Notes: generated by a model from the sequence alone, not told the origin. Positions 17,144 through 26,117 are shown, numbered from the stretch's first letter. The stretch is DNA of 60,465 nucleotides from Kerstersia sp052103615 (GCF_052103615.1 NZ_JBQEKA010000013.1:1-60465); one strand, 5' to 3'. Numbers and translations: made by a program.

Positions 17144-20053
17144 ATGCCATACCGGACTTATCTTGCCACCCTTTTGTTGATTGCCCTGGGCGCAACGGCC
17201 ATGCCGTCGCTGGCGCAGGAGCAAACGCCTTCATGCGTGCTGCCGGTCGAACCGGCCTACGATGGCAGCCGCGCCAGCCTCGACCAGATCGCAGGGGATA
17301 ACCGCTGCATGCAGGACATGCATGAAGGCATGGCTGCCGTCATGCTGCTGGCCGATACCGGGGCGGTGTTTGCCGACAAGGCGATCGCTGACGGTCTGCC
17401 TGGCCATCGCTGGGGCTATATCGACGCCCAGGGGCAACTGGCTATCACACCGCAGTATGAAGATGCGCGTCCATTTCACCAGGGCCTGGCAGCCGTGCGC
17501 GAAAACGGCTTGTGGGGGTATATCGATAAGCGCGGCCAATGGGTGCTGGCCCCGCAGTGGGCCCAGGCCGGAGACTTCAGCGCAGCCGGTATCGCCGTGG
17601 TGCAGGCGGATGGCCGCCCGCTGCTGATAGATACCCGGGGCCAGCCAGTCACGCCGCCAGGCCTGGGGCGCAGCATCGCCCATATCGAGCTGGATCACGG
17701 CAAGCCGGCGCGCGCCATCATCGATTACCGCCGGGAATATTTGTCACCGTCCGGCGTGCGCCGCTATGTGGATGGCAAGCAGCGTGTGCTGGCCCGCCTG
17801 GGGGATGACGGTGACAATGCTGAAAATGGCGGCCCGTTCTATATCGCCACCGTTGACGGTGAGCGCCAGGGTTTGCTGGATGCAAGCTGGCGCTGGGCCG
17901 TGCGCCCCACCTATGACGACATTGAAGCGGCTTTGCCTGGCGGAATGGGCGCTGCCCGCAAAGGCAATGACTGGTATCTGGTGGATGGCCGTACGGGTGA
18001 GATCGGCAGCCAGCGCTACGAGCACCTGGAATCCCTGCGTGATGCCTTCTGGCTGGCGCTGCCTGCCGCAGAGGCGGACGATAGCGCCAGGCGCAATGGC
18101 GATTATCAATTGCTGAATGCCAAGGGGGAAGTGCTGCTGGCCTCGCTGCCGGAGCGTGAACTGTCCAATCTGACTTTCCAGGGCAACATGCTGGCATACC
18201 GGACGGAAGACACGCTGACTTTGTACCAGCCCGGTCAGACCGAGCCGCTGACGCTGCCCGCCGCGGGGTTGCAGATGGATAACTATGAGGATTACCTGCT
18301 GTTGCGGGATGAGGACGGCACGCTGAGCGCCATTGTCACCCCGGCAGGCGCGGTGCAGAAAATTGCGCCTGAGGACCCTTTATCGCAGGCCCGGCAATTT
18401 GATTTTCAGGCTGGCCGCTTGTGGCTGTTCAGCGCGCAGCAAACGCTGCTCAACAGCCTGGATGACCAGGGCCGGCGGCTGCTGAATGATAGGGCGCGGG
18501 AAACCCTGGCCAACAGCAGCTACCGCTTGCTGACGCTGAATGTTGAAAACGCGCCCCTGGCCATTCTCACGACCGGCTATTGCCAATGCGAAGAAGGTGG
18601 CGCCGGTTTGCTGCTGAGCGACGGACGGGCGGTGCGCCACCCCGATTGGCAGGAAGTTGTTCTGCTGCACGATGACGAAGACCTGGAAAGCCTGCCTGGC
18701 GCCGATGCCTTGCGTTTCGCCGCCATCAGTGAAAATGGCGTGGTCATGCTGGACGCGCAGGGCAACCCCTTGAAGATGGAGCCCTTGCAGCACATCTCTC
18801 ACTTCCGCCATGGCCATGCGCTGGGTTATGCCAAAGGCATCGCCTATCTGCTGACCCCTGACGGGGAGCGCCGGACGCTGCCGGATTACTTCGATGTCCG
18901 GATCGTTGGCCCTGATCATCTGGCGGTGGTCATGGATGCGGCCGAAGGCTCGCTCTGGGGGCTGGATGGCATTTCCGCCACGCAAGCGCAGGTAGCGCCG
19001 CAGTTTCTGGAGATCGGCGAGTTTGACGGCGGGCTAGCGCCCGCGCGCAGCGCCGCGGGTGCGCTGGGCCTGATAGATGGCCAAGGCCAATGGGCCGTCG
19101 CGCCGGAGTATGACGAGATCAAACGGCACGCTTCGGGCTATTGGATCTTGCGCAGCAAAACCGGCAACAGCACGTTCAGCTACGAATGGCCGTCCGTGGT
19201 GGCCAGCTCTGCTGGCAAGATACTGACCCCGCCGCTGCGCTCCTTGAACATAGAAGCGTATGACAACGGCTATGCCAAGGCAGGCAACAGCGATGAATCG
19301 TGGGTGGTCGGGCCTGACGGCTCGGCTTTTGCCGCCGGTGCCGCGCAAATCAGCCTGATTGGCGACTGGCTGGAAGTACAGCGCGATGCCCAGGCCGGCG
19401 CGCTGGATAGCCAGGGCCAATGGGTTGTCGCCCCGGCACCTGTCTTTTTGAGTCAGGCGCGCGACCAGCGCCTGCTGCGCCGCGCCCCGGAGGGCAGCGA
19501 ATTGCTTGACGCCGCAGGCAAGCGGATTGCCCGCCTGGATGATAGCGATTGGGAGTGGCTGCCCGGTTCCCCCTATCTGACCGGCCGGGGCTATGACGAT
19601 GAACGTGAAGCCGTCACGCGTTTTGCTGATGCCAGCGGCAAAGTCATTGCGACAGTCAAAGGCCATGCGCTGGGTTTCGATGGCGAACGCGTCCTGAGCA
19701 GGGCCAGGGAAGGCGGCTACCGCTGGCAGGACAAAACCGGCAAGCCTGTCGGCGGCAACCACCATGTGCTGGGCATGCTGCATGACGGTCTGGCGGGCGC
19801 CATGGGGCCGGATGGCAGGTATGCGGGGTATGTGGATAGCCAGGGGGTTTACCGCATTGCGCCCCTCTATCTGGCCGTCAGTCCGTTCCAGAATGGCCGG
19901 GCGGTTGCCTCGACAGTGCAGGCGTCTTATCTGCTGGATACCGCGGGAAGGCCGCTGGCCTGGGTCGCGGCGGAATGCGGGGCGCGGATACTGCGCAATG
20001 CGACAGGCAAGGCGATCTGGCCGGTGGACCAGGATTTATCGTATTGCGATTGA
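17144..20053 (+). CDS. large exported WG-repeat protein (paralogue 2)
   Basis: Encodes 969 residues with a clear signal peptide (L-A-T-L-L-L-I-A-L-G-A-T-A-M-P-S-L-A-Q-E, cleavage near residue 25). WG repeats follow: R-W-G-Y-I-D-A-Q-G-Q-L-A-I-T-P-Q-Y near residue 87 and L-W-G-Y-I-D-K-R-G-Q-W-V-L-A-P-Q-W near 122, with degenerate copies along the whole chain. Architecture and a conserved Cys near the mature N-terminus and C-terminus resemble paralogue 1, 71 bases upstream, so the pair probably forms one transcript. Function is unknown; an extracytoplasmic binding or scaffold role is inferred from repeats and export signal. A DnaA-box hairpin lies directly downstream. Confidence 0.87.
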   Translation: MPYRTYLATLLLIALGATAMPSLAQEQTPSCVLPVEPAYDGSRASLDQIAGDNRCMQDMHEGMAAVMLLADTGAVFADKAIADGLPGHRWGYIDAQGQLAITPQYEDARPFHQGLAAVRENGLWGYIDKRGQWVLAPQWAQAGDFSAAGIAVVQADGRPLLIDTRGQPVTPPGLGRSIAHIELDHGKPARAIIDYRREYLSPSGVRRYVDGKQRVLARLGDDGDNAENGGPFYIATVDGERQGLLDASWRWAVRPTYDDIEAALPGGMGAARKGNDWYLVDGRTGEIGSQRYEHLESLRDAFWLALPAAEADDSARRNGDYQLLNAKGEVLLASLPERELSNLTFQGNMLAYRTEDTLTLYQPGQTEPLTLPAAGLQMDNYEDYLLLRDEDGTLSAIVTPAGAVQKIAPEDPLSQARQFDFQAGRLWLFSAQQTLLNSLDDQGRRLLNDRARETLANSSYRLLTLNVENAPLAILTTGYCQCEEGGAGLLLSDGRAVRHPDWQEVVLLHDDEDLESLPGADALRFAAISENGVVMLDAQGNPLKMEPLQHISHFRHGHALGYAKGIAYLLTPDGERRTLPDYFDVRIVGPDHLAVVMDAAEGSLWGLDGISATQAQVAPQFLEIGEFDGGLAPARSAAGALGLIDGQGQWAVAPEYDEIKRHASGYWILRSKTGNSTFSYEWPSVVASSAGKILTPPLRSLNIEAYDNGYAKAGNSDESWVVGPDGSAFAAGAAQISLIGDWLEVQRDAQAGALDSQGQWVVAPAPVFLSQARDQRLLRRAPEGSELLDAAGKRIARLDDSDWEWLPGSPYLTGRGYDDEREAVTRFADASGKVIATVKGHALGFDGERVLSRAREGGYRWQDKTGKPVGGNHHVLGMLHDGLAGAMGPDGRYAGYVDSQGVYRIAPLYLAVSPFQNGRAVASTVQASYLLDTAGRPLAWVAAECGARILRNATGKAIWPVDQDLSYCD

Positions 20054-20062
20054 ACGGGAGAG

Positions 20063-20104
20063 CCGGGCGGCTTATCCACAGAGGGTTGTGGATAAGCCGC
20101 CCGG
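20063..20104. repeat. perfect 18-bp inverted repeat containing two head-to-head consensus DnaA boxes
   Basis: Arms at 20063-20080 and 20087-20104 are exact complements around a 6-base loop (gagggt). Each arm carries a perfect DnaA box: ttatccaca at 20072-20080 and tgtggataa at 20087-20095. It begins 10 bases after the WG-repeat stop. As RNA it would form a strong hairpin but lacks a U-run, so it is at best a weak terminator. As DNA it is a paired high-affinity DnaA site. Confidence 0.8.
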
Positions 20105-20260
20105 GCCGATATTGGCCTGGCCCGCCTGAGCCGTGATAGCGGGATGCCTCCTGCATGGTGGCGCGCTGAAACATGTACTCGTCGTGTTTAACAACCTGAA
20201 AGCGAAGAATCTGACATACTGAAGTGGCTAGATTGTTCTAGATTGTTCGAGGAGAACGAT

Positions 20261-20497
20261 ATGAACCTTAAATCCATACTTCGCACAGGCACGCTGGCGG
20301 TATTGCTGGGGACGCTGGCGGCATGTTCCACCTGGGACGGCATGAGTGGCCGCGAAAAAAGTGCGGTTGGCGGTGCGGCCATTGGCGGCGCAGCCGGGGC
20401 CGTGATGAGTGACGGCGGCTTGTTGGGCACTGTTGGCGGCGCGGCGATAGGCGGCGTGGTCGGCGATCAGGTCGGCAAGCACCGGGATAAGAAATAA
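20261..20497 (+). CDS. small glycine-zipper lipoprotein (OsmB-like)
   Basis: Encodes 78 residues from the ATG at 20261, with GGAGAA at 20251-20256 as ribosome binding site; an upstream in-frame ATG is rejected for this reason. The signal peptide ends in the lipobox L-A-A-C (Cys near residue 22). A glycine-zipper region with repeated G-G-A-A-I-G-G-A follows (about 37-70), then a basic tail (K-H-R-D-K-K). Such outer membrane lipoproteins (OsmB, SlyB-like Gly-zipper families) respond to osmotic or envelope stress. A direct repeat ctagattgtt occurs just upstream of the ribosome binding site. Confidence 0.85.
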   Translation: MNLKSILRTGTLAVLLGTLAACSTWDGMSGREKSAVGGAAIGGAAGAVMSDGGLLGTVGGAAIGGVVGDQVGKHRDKK

Positions 20498-20609
20498 ACG
20501 TCTGAAAACGGATTGACCTTCACCCTATGAGAAGGTTCATGATGGCAATCAACACGCTCAAGCGTGATCCTTCAAGCGGCGGGTGCCGCGCTGACACAGG
20601 AGTATTGCC

Positions 20610-20801
20610 ATGCAAGAGTTTCAGATTCCGCGTATGAAGTGCGGCGGCTGCGCGGCCGCCATCACCCAGGCCATCAAGGCGCTGGACCCTCAGGCGGTCG
20701 TTCAGGCCGATCCTGCCAGCAAGCGCGTCAGCGTGCAAAGCGCGGCCAGCGAGGAAGCCTTGCTGGCCGCGCTCGAAAAAGCCGGTTATCCGGCGCAATA
20801 A
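20610..20801 (+). CDS. small heavy-metal-associated (HMA) domain protein, CopZ-like
   Basis: Encodes 63 residues forming a single HMA domain. The metal-binding loop is R-M-K-C-G-G-C-A-A-A-I at residues 8-18 (Cys-x-x-Cys), and the fold ends with L-E-K-A-G-Y-P. An ACAGGAG ribosome binding site precedes the ATG. Proteins of this kind carry Cu(I) or similar soft metals to a P-type ATPase or regulator. No CopA, CueR or other copper gene is in the window, so it is an orphan chaperone; the metal is not determined by sequence. Confidence 0.9.
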   Translation: MQEFQIPRMKCGGCAAAITQAIKALDPQAVVQADPASKRVSVQSAASEEALLAALEKAGYPAQ

Positions 20802-20817
20802 GCCTAAGGGCATACTT

Positions 20818-20879
20818 CCCCCTCAGATAGCGAAATACGCCGCCTGAGGGGGCTTCCAGGGCCTTCCAGGGCCCTTTTT
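20818..20879 (+). terminator. tandem stem-loop terminator after the HMA gene
   Basis: A 9-bp stem (ccccctcag 20818-20826 with ctgaggggg 20844-20852) is followed by a short gggcc/ggccc stem (20859-20874) and TTTTT. The two lie between the HMA gene and the convergent DUF4139 gene. A cttccaggg direct repeat sits between them. Confidence 0.75.
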
Positions 20880-20898
20880 CATGTCAAGACAGTCAGGC

Positions 20899-22965
20899 TC
20901 AGGCGCTGCGCAGGGTTTTGCGGAACGTTTCCTGCAGGGCCTCGGCTTGTTTGCGGGCGGCGAGCAGCGCCTCGTCCAATTGCGCAATGCGGTCTTCCTG
21001 TTCGGCCAGCATGCCGGCATAACGCTGCCCCAGCGCGCTATCCGCCGGGACGGCCGCCAGATTCTCACGGATACGGCCCTGATCGGCCGCCGCTTGCTCG
21101 CGCGTTTGCCGCAGATTGTTTTCCTGCGCCTGGGCGGCATGCCATTGCTGGCGGATATCCGCCAGGGATTTCAGGCGGGCAGCCGTCGCGCTGTCAGGAA
21201 TCCGGCCAGACCAGGCCAGCAAGGCCTGGGCATCCGCATCCATCAAGGCAACCTGCTCTGCCCAGACGCGTTCTGCCGTGGCTTCGACGGTTTTGCTCGC
21301 GCCCGCGCCAACCTCGGCCCGCAGGCGGTAATGGGTGGCGGTTTCCCCGGATAACGCGGGGGAAGTCAGCGTCCAGCCGGACAAGCGGGGGTGTTCGATC
21401 AGCACACTGCGGGCGCCATCACTGGCGCCCTGGATCTCATAGCGGGTAACGCGCCGGTCAACATGGCTGGCGGTGAGGACGCCATCATCCAGCGTGACGG
21501 AAGCAATGCGCTCTTCGGGCTGGCTGTCCGCGCGCACCGTGACTTTGCGATCCTCGGCAAACAGCAGCAGGCGGCTGTCGCCTGCCGGAATGCCTGCCAG
21601 CTCGGCATCACCGGCATGGGCGCCCTGGGCGTCATAGACCGTCACCAGACCTGGCGGCAGGGTGGATTTCGTGTTGTTCTGCAAGGCCAGCCCGCTGACG
21701 GGGTGCAGGCTGCCGGGCCGGTAGATGGCCAGCATTTCCGCCTGAATCGGCGCATCCAGCAAAGGCAGGGCCAGTGACGCGCCCTTGGGCGCGTCCACCT
21801 TGCCAGGCAAGGTGAAACTGACGTGGCTCAGGCTTTCCTGTGTCTGCGCGGTATTGCCGCCGTCATCCGCCATGCCCAGCGCCTCCATGGCAACCGGGGC
21901 TGGCGCCGGGCGGGGCGCCATGGCTGGCATCTCGCGTTGCCGGGCGCGTGCCGCTGCCTGTAGCCCCATAGCGGCCCGGGCGTCATATCTGGCTTCCGCC
22001 AGGTTATCCACAGCCGGCCGCTCTCCTGCGCCCACAGTCACCGGGACATCCGCACGGGGGTTCCAGTATTGCTCGTGCAGGCGCTGGCTCAGCACCACCG
22101 GCGCACCGGAGGTCAGCGTCAGCTGTACCTGCTCCCAGTCTTCCCCGGTGGCGTTTTCCAGGATGGCCCAGCCTTGCAGCCGCGCCTGTTTGCCGCCATC
22201 GGTTTGCAGGCGGTAGGACGTTTTCCAGACTGGCGCCGCCACCACATAAGACAGATCGATCAGGCGTTCCTGGCCAGGGGCGAGGGTCAGGGCCAGTGTG
22301 CGGCTATCGTCGCGTTTCTGGCGCGCCACCGCTAGGCTGGCCTGACGCAATTGTTCGCGCACCTTGTCATCCTGCACGGAAAGCACGCTATCGGCGCCCA
22401 GCCTGAGGCTTTGAATCTGGCCACGGTCGTCCAGCACAGACAACAGGTATTCCTGGGTTTGGCGGCCGTCATTGCCCGCTGCGGCCGCTTCCGTTGCGAC
22501 CCCCAGCACTGCGCCCTCCACACTGCGTCCCCCTGAGCTTGCCTGCACCCGTATGCCCTGCAGGGCAGCGGCCAGGCGGGGAATGGAAACTAAATCGTCC
22601 GCTTTGAAAGGCAAGGCGCGGAAAGTCTCTTCCCCGGTTTCCAGGCCATCCAGCGTGACGCCTGCCAGGCTGCCTTTGCTGTCCCTGACCAGCAGGCTTT
22701 TGAGGATGTCATTGACCTGCGCGAGCGGGACTTCCATCCGGGCATGGCCCTGGGCATCGACGGGCAGTTGCCGCTGAATTTCCGCGACACCGCCGGATGA
22801 CAGGGTGACGGCCCGGATGCCGGCCGGCTGGGCCGCGCCCGCCTGGACTGGCCCAGCCCAGGCCAGGGCCAGCAGGCTGAGGATGGCGCCGTTGCGCGCA
22901 GGCCGCAGCAGGAGGGAGGCCCGGCGGGCAACAGGCGGCGAGAGATGGCGTGCAGGGTGCTTCAT
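20899..22965 (-). CDS. exported DUF4139-domain protein with C-terminal coiled coil
   Basis: Encodes 688 residues from the ATG at 22965 (M-K-H-P-A-R-H); the frame is open 24 codons further up, but GGAG lies 7-8 bases before this ATG. A signal peptide (A-I-L-S-L-L-A-L-A-W-A, cleavage near P-V-Q-A-G) leads into an N-terminal beta region. The DUF4139 hallmark follows: L-S-Y-V-V-A-A-P-V-W-K-T-S-Y-R-L, then L-Q-G-W-A-I-L-E-N-A-T-G-E-D-W-E. The last 90 residues are Gln/Glu/Arg-rich and probably coiled coil. DUF4139 proteins are extracytoplasmic and poorly characterised; some are annotated as mucoidy-inhibitor (MuiA) relatives. It is convergent with the HMA gene and stands alone. Confidence 0.85.
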   Translation of the reverse strand: MKHPARHLSPPVARRASLLLRPARNGAILSLLALAWAGPVQAGAAQPAGIRAVTLSSGGVAEIQRQLPVDAQGHARMEVPLAQVNDILKSLLVRDSKGSLAGVTLDGLETGEETFRALPFKADDLVSIPRLAAALQGIRVQASSGGRSVEGAVLGVATEAAAAGNDGRQTQEYLLSVLDDRGQIQSLRLGADSVLSVQDDKVREQLRQASLAVARQKRDDSRTLALTLAPGQERLIDLSYVVAAPVWKTSYRLQTDGGKQARLQGWAILENATGEDWEQVQLTLTSGAPVVLSQRLHEQYWNPRADVPVTVGAGERPAVDNLAEARYDARAAMGLQAAARARQREMPAMAPRPAPAPVAMEALGMADDGGNTAQTQESLSHVSFTLPGKVDAPKGASLALPLLDAPIQAEMLAIYRPGSLHPVSGLALQNNTKSTLPPGLVTVYDAQGAHAGDAELAGIPAGDSRLLLFAEDRKVTVRADSQPEERIASVTLDDGVLTASHVDRRVTRYEIQGASDGARSVLIEHPRLSGWTLTSPALSGETATHYRLRAEVGAGASKTVEATAERVWAEQVALMDADAQALLAWSGRIPDSATAARLKSLADIRQQWHAAQAQENNLRQTREQAAADQGRIRENLAAVPADSALGQRYAGMLAEQEDRIAQLDEALLAARKQAEALQETFRKTLRSA

Positions 22966-23489
22966 GGCGGGAACTCCATCGGAGGATATCGGTGCCGGCA
23001 GGCCGGGCGCGGCCTGCGCAGTACCGGAAACCGGCACACGTTACCACTGAAGAACCATTGCCATGCGTAAAGGCTTGCAACGATCCCGCGCAGGGCTGAC
23101 AGGCCGCTCTGAGGGGGCTGGCGGGGCTGGGGGGTTGGCACAGGCAAACACAAAGCAGCAGTTGTGCCCTTGGCAGGCAGGCTTACTGTTTGGTTTCTTT
23201 TATGTATATATAAAGACTGTTAATGGATAAGCCCTGTGGGTAAGTGCAGTTTTAAGGGAAAACCCTTGGGCATCAATCGATTGCGCGGCCTTTTTCTTGT
23301 GCATAGCTGTTGTACGGTGCCGGGATGAAAAGTGGACAGAAAACAGGGCCCAGGCGCATCGATGGCTTGTGCACGATCGATGCACAGCTTATGCACCGGC
23401 TTTCAACGCCCGGGAATGGCCTTCAGGGATCCTGAGCGGCCGTGACGGGTTGCGCAAGGCGCCAGGCCCGTCTGGTGCCCAGCCCTGGT
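22966..23489. other. 524-base intergenic region between the DUF4139 gene and the LysR gene stop
   Basis: No gene is supported here. The stretch 23190-23225 is A/T-rich (tttggtttcttttatg followed by tatatataaag) and could hold a promoter. A DnaA-like tgtgggtaa lies at 23235-23243. Imperfect repeats of atcgatg and gtgcac occur at 23270-23400. Nothing else recognisable was seen. Confidence 0.5.
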
Positions 23490-24413
23490 TCAGGAGCGGC
23501 TGGAATTTGAAGGGGTAAGTTCCATGCTTAGCAACAGGTTGCGCGCCCAGGCCAGCATGGGTTTGTGGGCATGGCGGCGGCTCCAGTGCAGGGCGACATT
23601 GAAATGGCGCAGCGGCAGTTTGGGGTCAATGATGGCGCAGTGATCGTATTCCGACAGTGCCCGGGCGATTTCATGCGGCATGATGACCGCCAGGTCGGTG
23701 TTGCGCATGATGCCGGGCAAGGCCAGGAAGTTGGACGCCATCAGGCGCACACGGTGGGTCAGTTTGAGCACCTGGAGGATGCGCAGGGTTTCGGTATGCG
23801 AGCGCACGGCGACGAATTCCAGGCTGTGCAGATGCTCTTGCCAGTCTGTCGGGCTATGGCACACCGCGCAAAGCGGATGATTCTTGCGCAGCAGCAGGCG
23901 GTAGCGGTCCACCAGGAAATCCTGGGTTTCCGTGCCTGAGACTTCCGGCAGAAAGCCCAGCGCGAAGTGCAGCCGCCCGTCATCCAGGGCCTCGGTGATA
24001 TTGGCCTGCGGATACGTCCGGGCCTCGACCCGCATGCCGGGGGCATGCCGGTGCAGGCTGGCCATGATGGCAGGCAGGAAGCGGGCTTCGCCGATGTCGG
24101 TAAGGTGCAGATGCAGGCATTCGGTGGACGAGGCCGGGTCGAAGCTTTCGCCATCGCGCACGGCCGCTTCCAGCAGGGCCAGCCCGCTTTGCACGGACTG
24201 CGCCAGGCGGTTGGCGCGTTCTGTTGGCCGGACGCCGCCGCTGATGCGTTCAAACAGCGGGTCGCGCAGCAGCAGCCGCAAGCGGGTGAGCGCCTGGCTG
24301 GTGGAGGGCTGCGACAGGCCCAGCTGGAGCGCCGCGCGGCTGACGCTGCGGGTTCGGTAGATGGCGTCGAAGACGCGCAGCAGGTTCAGGTCGATGTCAT
24401 TGATATTGGGCAT
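23490..24413 (-). CDS. LysR-family transcriptional regulator (divergent from mandelate operon)
   Basis: Encodes 307 residues from the ATG at 24413 (M-P-N-I-N-D-I-D-L-N-L-L); a longer frame exists but lacks LysR character. The winged HTH reads D-L-N-L-L-R-V-F-D-A-I-Y, S-V-S-R-A-A-L-Q-L-G-L-S-Q-P-S-T-S-Q-A-L-T-R-L-R and D-P-L-F-E-R. A substrate-binding domain follows to the end. The R-x-R-S-V-S-x-A-A and L-L-x-D-P-L-F-E-R variants are those of the NahR/LinR-type subgroup, often activators of aromatic catabolism. It is transcribed away from the mdlC-like gene across a 90-base gap, so it probably controls the mandelate operon with mandelate or benzoylformate as inducer; the effector is inferred. 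Confidence 0.9.
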   Translation of the reverse strand: MPNINDIDLNLLRVFDAIYRTRSVSRAALQLGLSQPSTSQALTRLRLLLRDPLFERISGGVRPTERANRLAQSVQSGLALLEAAVRDGESFDPASSTECLHLHLTDIGEARFLPAIMASLHRHAPGMRVEARTYPQANITEALDDGRLHFALGFLPEVSGTETQDFLVDRYRLLLRKNHPLCAVCHSPTDWQEHLHSLEFVAVRSHTETLRILQVLKLTHRVRLMASNFLALPGIMRNTDLAVIMPHEIARALSEYDHCAIIDPKLPLRHFNVALHWSRRHAHKPMLAWARNLLLSMELTPSNSSRS

Positions 24414-24503
24414 ACCAATATTAGATATTAGTCTCATGTTATTGAGCAATAAGTGGCTGCTGCCTAGACTGGCTTCAATCAACTTATGGAGCGACTGATT
24501 GCC
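24414..24503. promoter_or_regulatory. divergent LysR/mandelate-operon control region
   Basis: Within this A/T-rich gap is the inverted repeat TTATTG-ag-CAATAA (24439-24452) and the direct repeat ATATTAgATATTA (24418-24430). Both resemble LysR-type recognition (T-N11-A) elements and lie where a divergent LysR operator is expected. The exact promoters were not resolved. Confidence 0.45.
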
Positions 24504-26117
24504 ATGCACAGCCATTCATCCCCCGATTCTCCGCGCCCGACTGTCCGCGACGCGGTGTTTCGCCTGTTTCGTGAATTCGGCATAGATACTGTATTCGGTA
24601 ATCCCGGTTCAACGGAACTGGCCATGTTCCGTGATTTCCCTGAGGATTTCCGTTACGTCCTGGGCCTGCAGGAATCCGTCGTGGTCGGCATGGCGGATGG
24701 CTATGCCCAGGCCAGCGGCAACGCCGCCCTGGTGAATTTGCACTCCGCCGTGGGAGTGGGGCATGCGATGGGCAATATTTTCACCGCATTCCGCAACCAG
24801 ACGCCTATGGTCATTACCGTGGGCCAGCAGGCGCGTTCCATGCTGCCCTTCGACCCTTTCCTGGGCGCGACACAGCCCACACTGATGCCGCAGCCCTATG
24901 TGAAATGGGCGTGTGAGCCGGCGCGCGGCGAAGATGTGCCCTGGGCCATGGCGCGCGCCTACCGTATCGCCATGCAGGCGCCGCGCGGCCCGGTGCTGGT
25001 GTCGGTGCCGGCCGATGATTGGGATTTGCCGTCCGAGTGGGTGCCGCCGCGCCATGTGTCGCCAGCGCGCGCGCCAGTGGCCGCGGATATCGAAAAATTG
25101 GCGCAAGCCATGGATGCGGCGCGCTGCGTGAAGATCGTCGTGGGCGCCGGGGTGGACCGGGATCGCGCGGTCGATAGGCTGGTGTCCCTGGCAGAACGCC
25201 ATCAGGCGCAGGTCTATGTGGCGCCGATGTCGGCACGTTGCAGCTTCCCTGAGCGCCACCCGCTGTTCGCGGGCTTCCTGCCTGCGATTCGCGAGCAGAT
25301 TGTCGAGCGTCTCGATGGCGCGGATCTGGTTCTGGTGCTGGGTGCGCCTGCGTTCAGCTATCACGTGGAAGGCAACGGGCCGCATATTCCGGCAGCAGCC
25401 AGCCTATGGCAAGTGGTGGACAATCCCGACGTTTCGGCCTGGACGCCGCTGGGCAATGCCATCGTGTCCAGCCTGGATTTAGCGGTGGAAGCCCTGCTGG
25501 CGCAGTCCTCGCCACCAGCGCGTCAGGCGCCGGCAGTGTTGCCGCCCGCGCCGCAAGCCGAAGCCAGCCTGCCCTTGTCCACCGCCTATGCCTTGCAGGC
25601 GCTGGACCGGGCCCGGCCGGACGGGATTGCGGTCGTGGAAGAAGCGCCGGGCGCGCGCGGCCTGATGCAGCGCTACCTGCCCATGTCGGGCGGCAGCAGC
25701 TTCTACACCATGGCCAGCGGCGGCCTGGGCTACAGTATGCCGGCCAGTGTCGGCGTGGCGCTGGCGCAGCGCAAGGCCGGGCGTGATGACCGCGTGATTG
25801 CCTTGATTGGCGACGGTTCCAGCATGTACTCCATCCAGGCGCTCTGGACGGCGGCGCAACTGCAATTGCCGATCAGCTTCATCATCCTCAATAACCGCCG
25901 CTATGCCGCGCTGCAAGATTTCGCGCCGGTATTCGACTACCCGCCGGGCGTGAAACCCGAAGGCACGGATTTGCCCGACCTGGACTTCGTGCTGCTGGCG
26001 CAAGGCCAGGGGCTGACCCAGGCCAGCCGGGTGGAAACCGCCGAAGAACTGGCGCAGGCGCTGCCTGGCCTGTTGTCGGCGCAGGGGCCCAATCTGCTGG
26101 AAATCGTTGTGAAGTAA
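24504..26117 (+). CDS. mdlC: benzoylformate decarboxylase (ThDP-dependent)
   Basis: Encodes 537 residues from the ATG at 24504 (an ATG at 24486 is in frame but has no ribosome binding site). It lines up throughout with Pseudomonas putida benzoylformate decarboxylase. The catalytic residues are kept: Ser36 in F-G-N-P-G-S-T-E-L, Glu57 in L-Q-E-S-V-V-V-G-M-A-D-G-Y-A-Q and His80 in N-L-H-S-A-V-G. The second active-site His is in F-S-Y-H-V-E-G. The ThDP motif runs from G-D-G-S-S-M-Y-S-I-Q to I-I-L-N-N. The enzyme converts benzoylformate to benzaldehyde and CO2. It heads an operon ending in mdlB, which makes its substrate, so mandelate degradation is well supported. Related branched 2-oxoacid substrates remain possible. 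Confidence 0.88.
   Translation: MHSHSSPDSPRPTVRDAVFRLFREFGIDTVFGNPGSTELAMFRDFPEDFRYVLGLQESVVVGMADGYAQASGNAALVNLHSAVGVGHAMGNIFTAFRNQTPMVITVGQQARSMLPFDPFLGATQPTLMPQPYVKWACEPARGEDVPWAMARAYRIAMQAPRGPVLVSVPADDWDLPSEWVPPRHVSPARAPVAADIEKLAQAMDAARCVKIVVGAGVDRDRAVDRLVSLAERHQAQVYVAPMSARCSFPERHPLFAGFLPAIREQIVERLDGADLVLVLGAPAFSYHVEGNGPHIPAAASLWQVVDNPDVSAWTPLGNAIVSSLDLAVEALLAQSSPPARQAPAVLPPAPQAEASLPLSTAYALQALDRARPDGIAVVEEAPGARGLMQRYLPMSGGSSFYTMASGGLGYSMPASVGVALAQRKAGRDDRVIALIGDGSSMYSIQALWTAAQLQLPISFIILNNRRYAALQDFAPVFDYPPGVKPEGTDLPDLDFVLLAQGQGLTQASRVETAEELAQALPGLLSAQGPNLLEIVVK

Noticed and set aside
15393..17234. 613-codon minus-strand frame across the first WG-repeat gene
   Set aside because: Shadow of the WG-repeat gene: composition follows the sense codons and there is no family resemblance.
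22004..22012. Perfect DnaA box ttatccaca
   Set aside because: Lies inside the DUF4139 coding region with no companion boxes nearby; probably chance.
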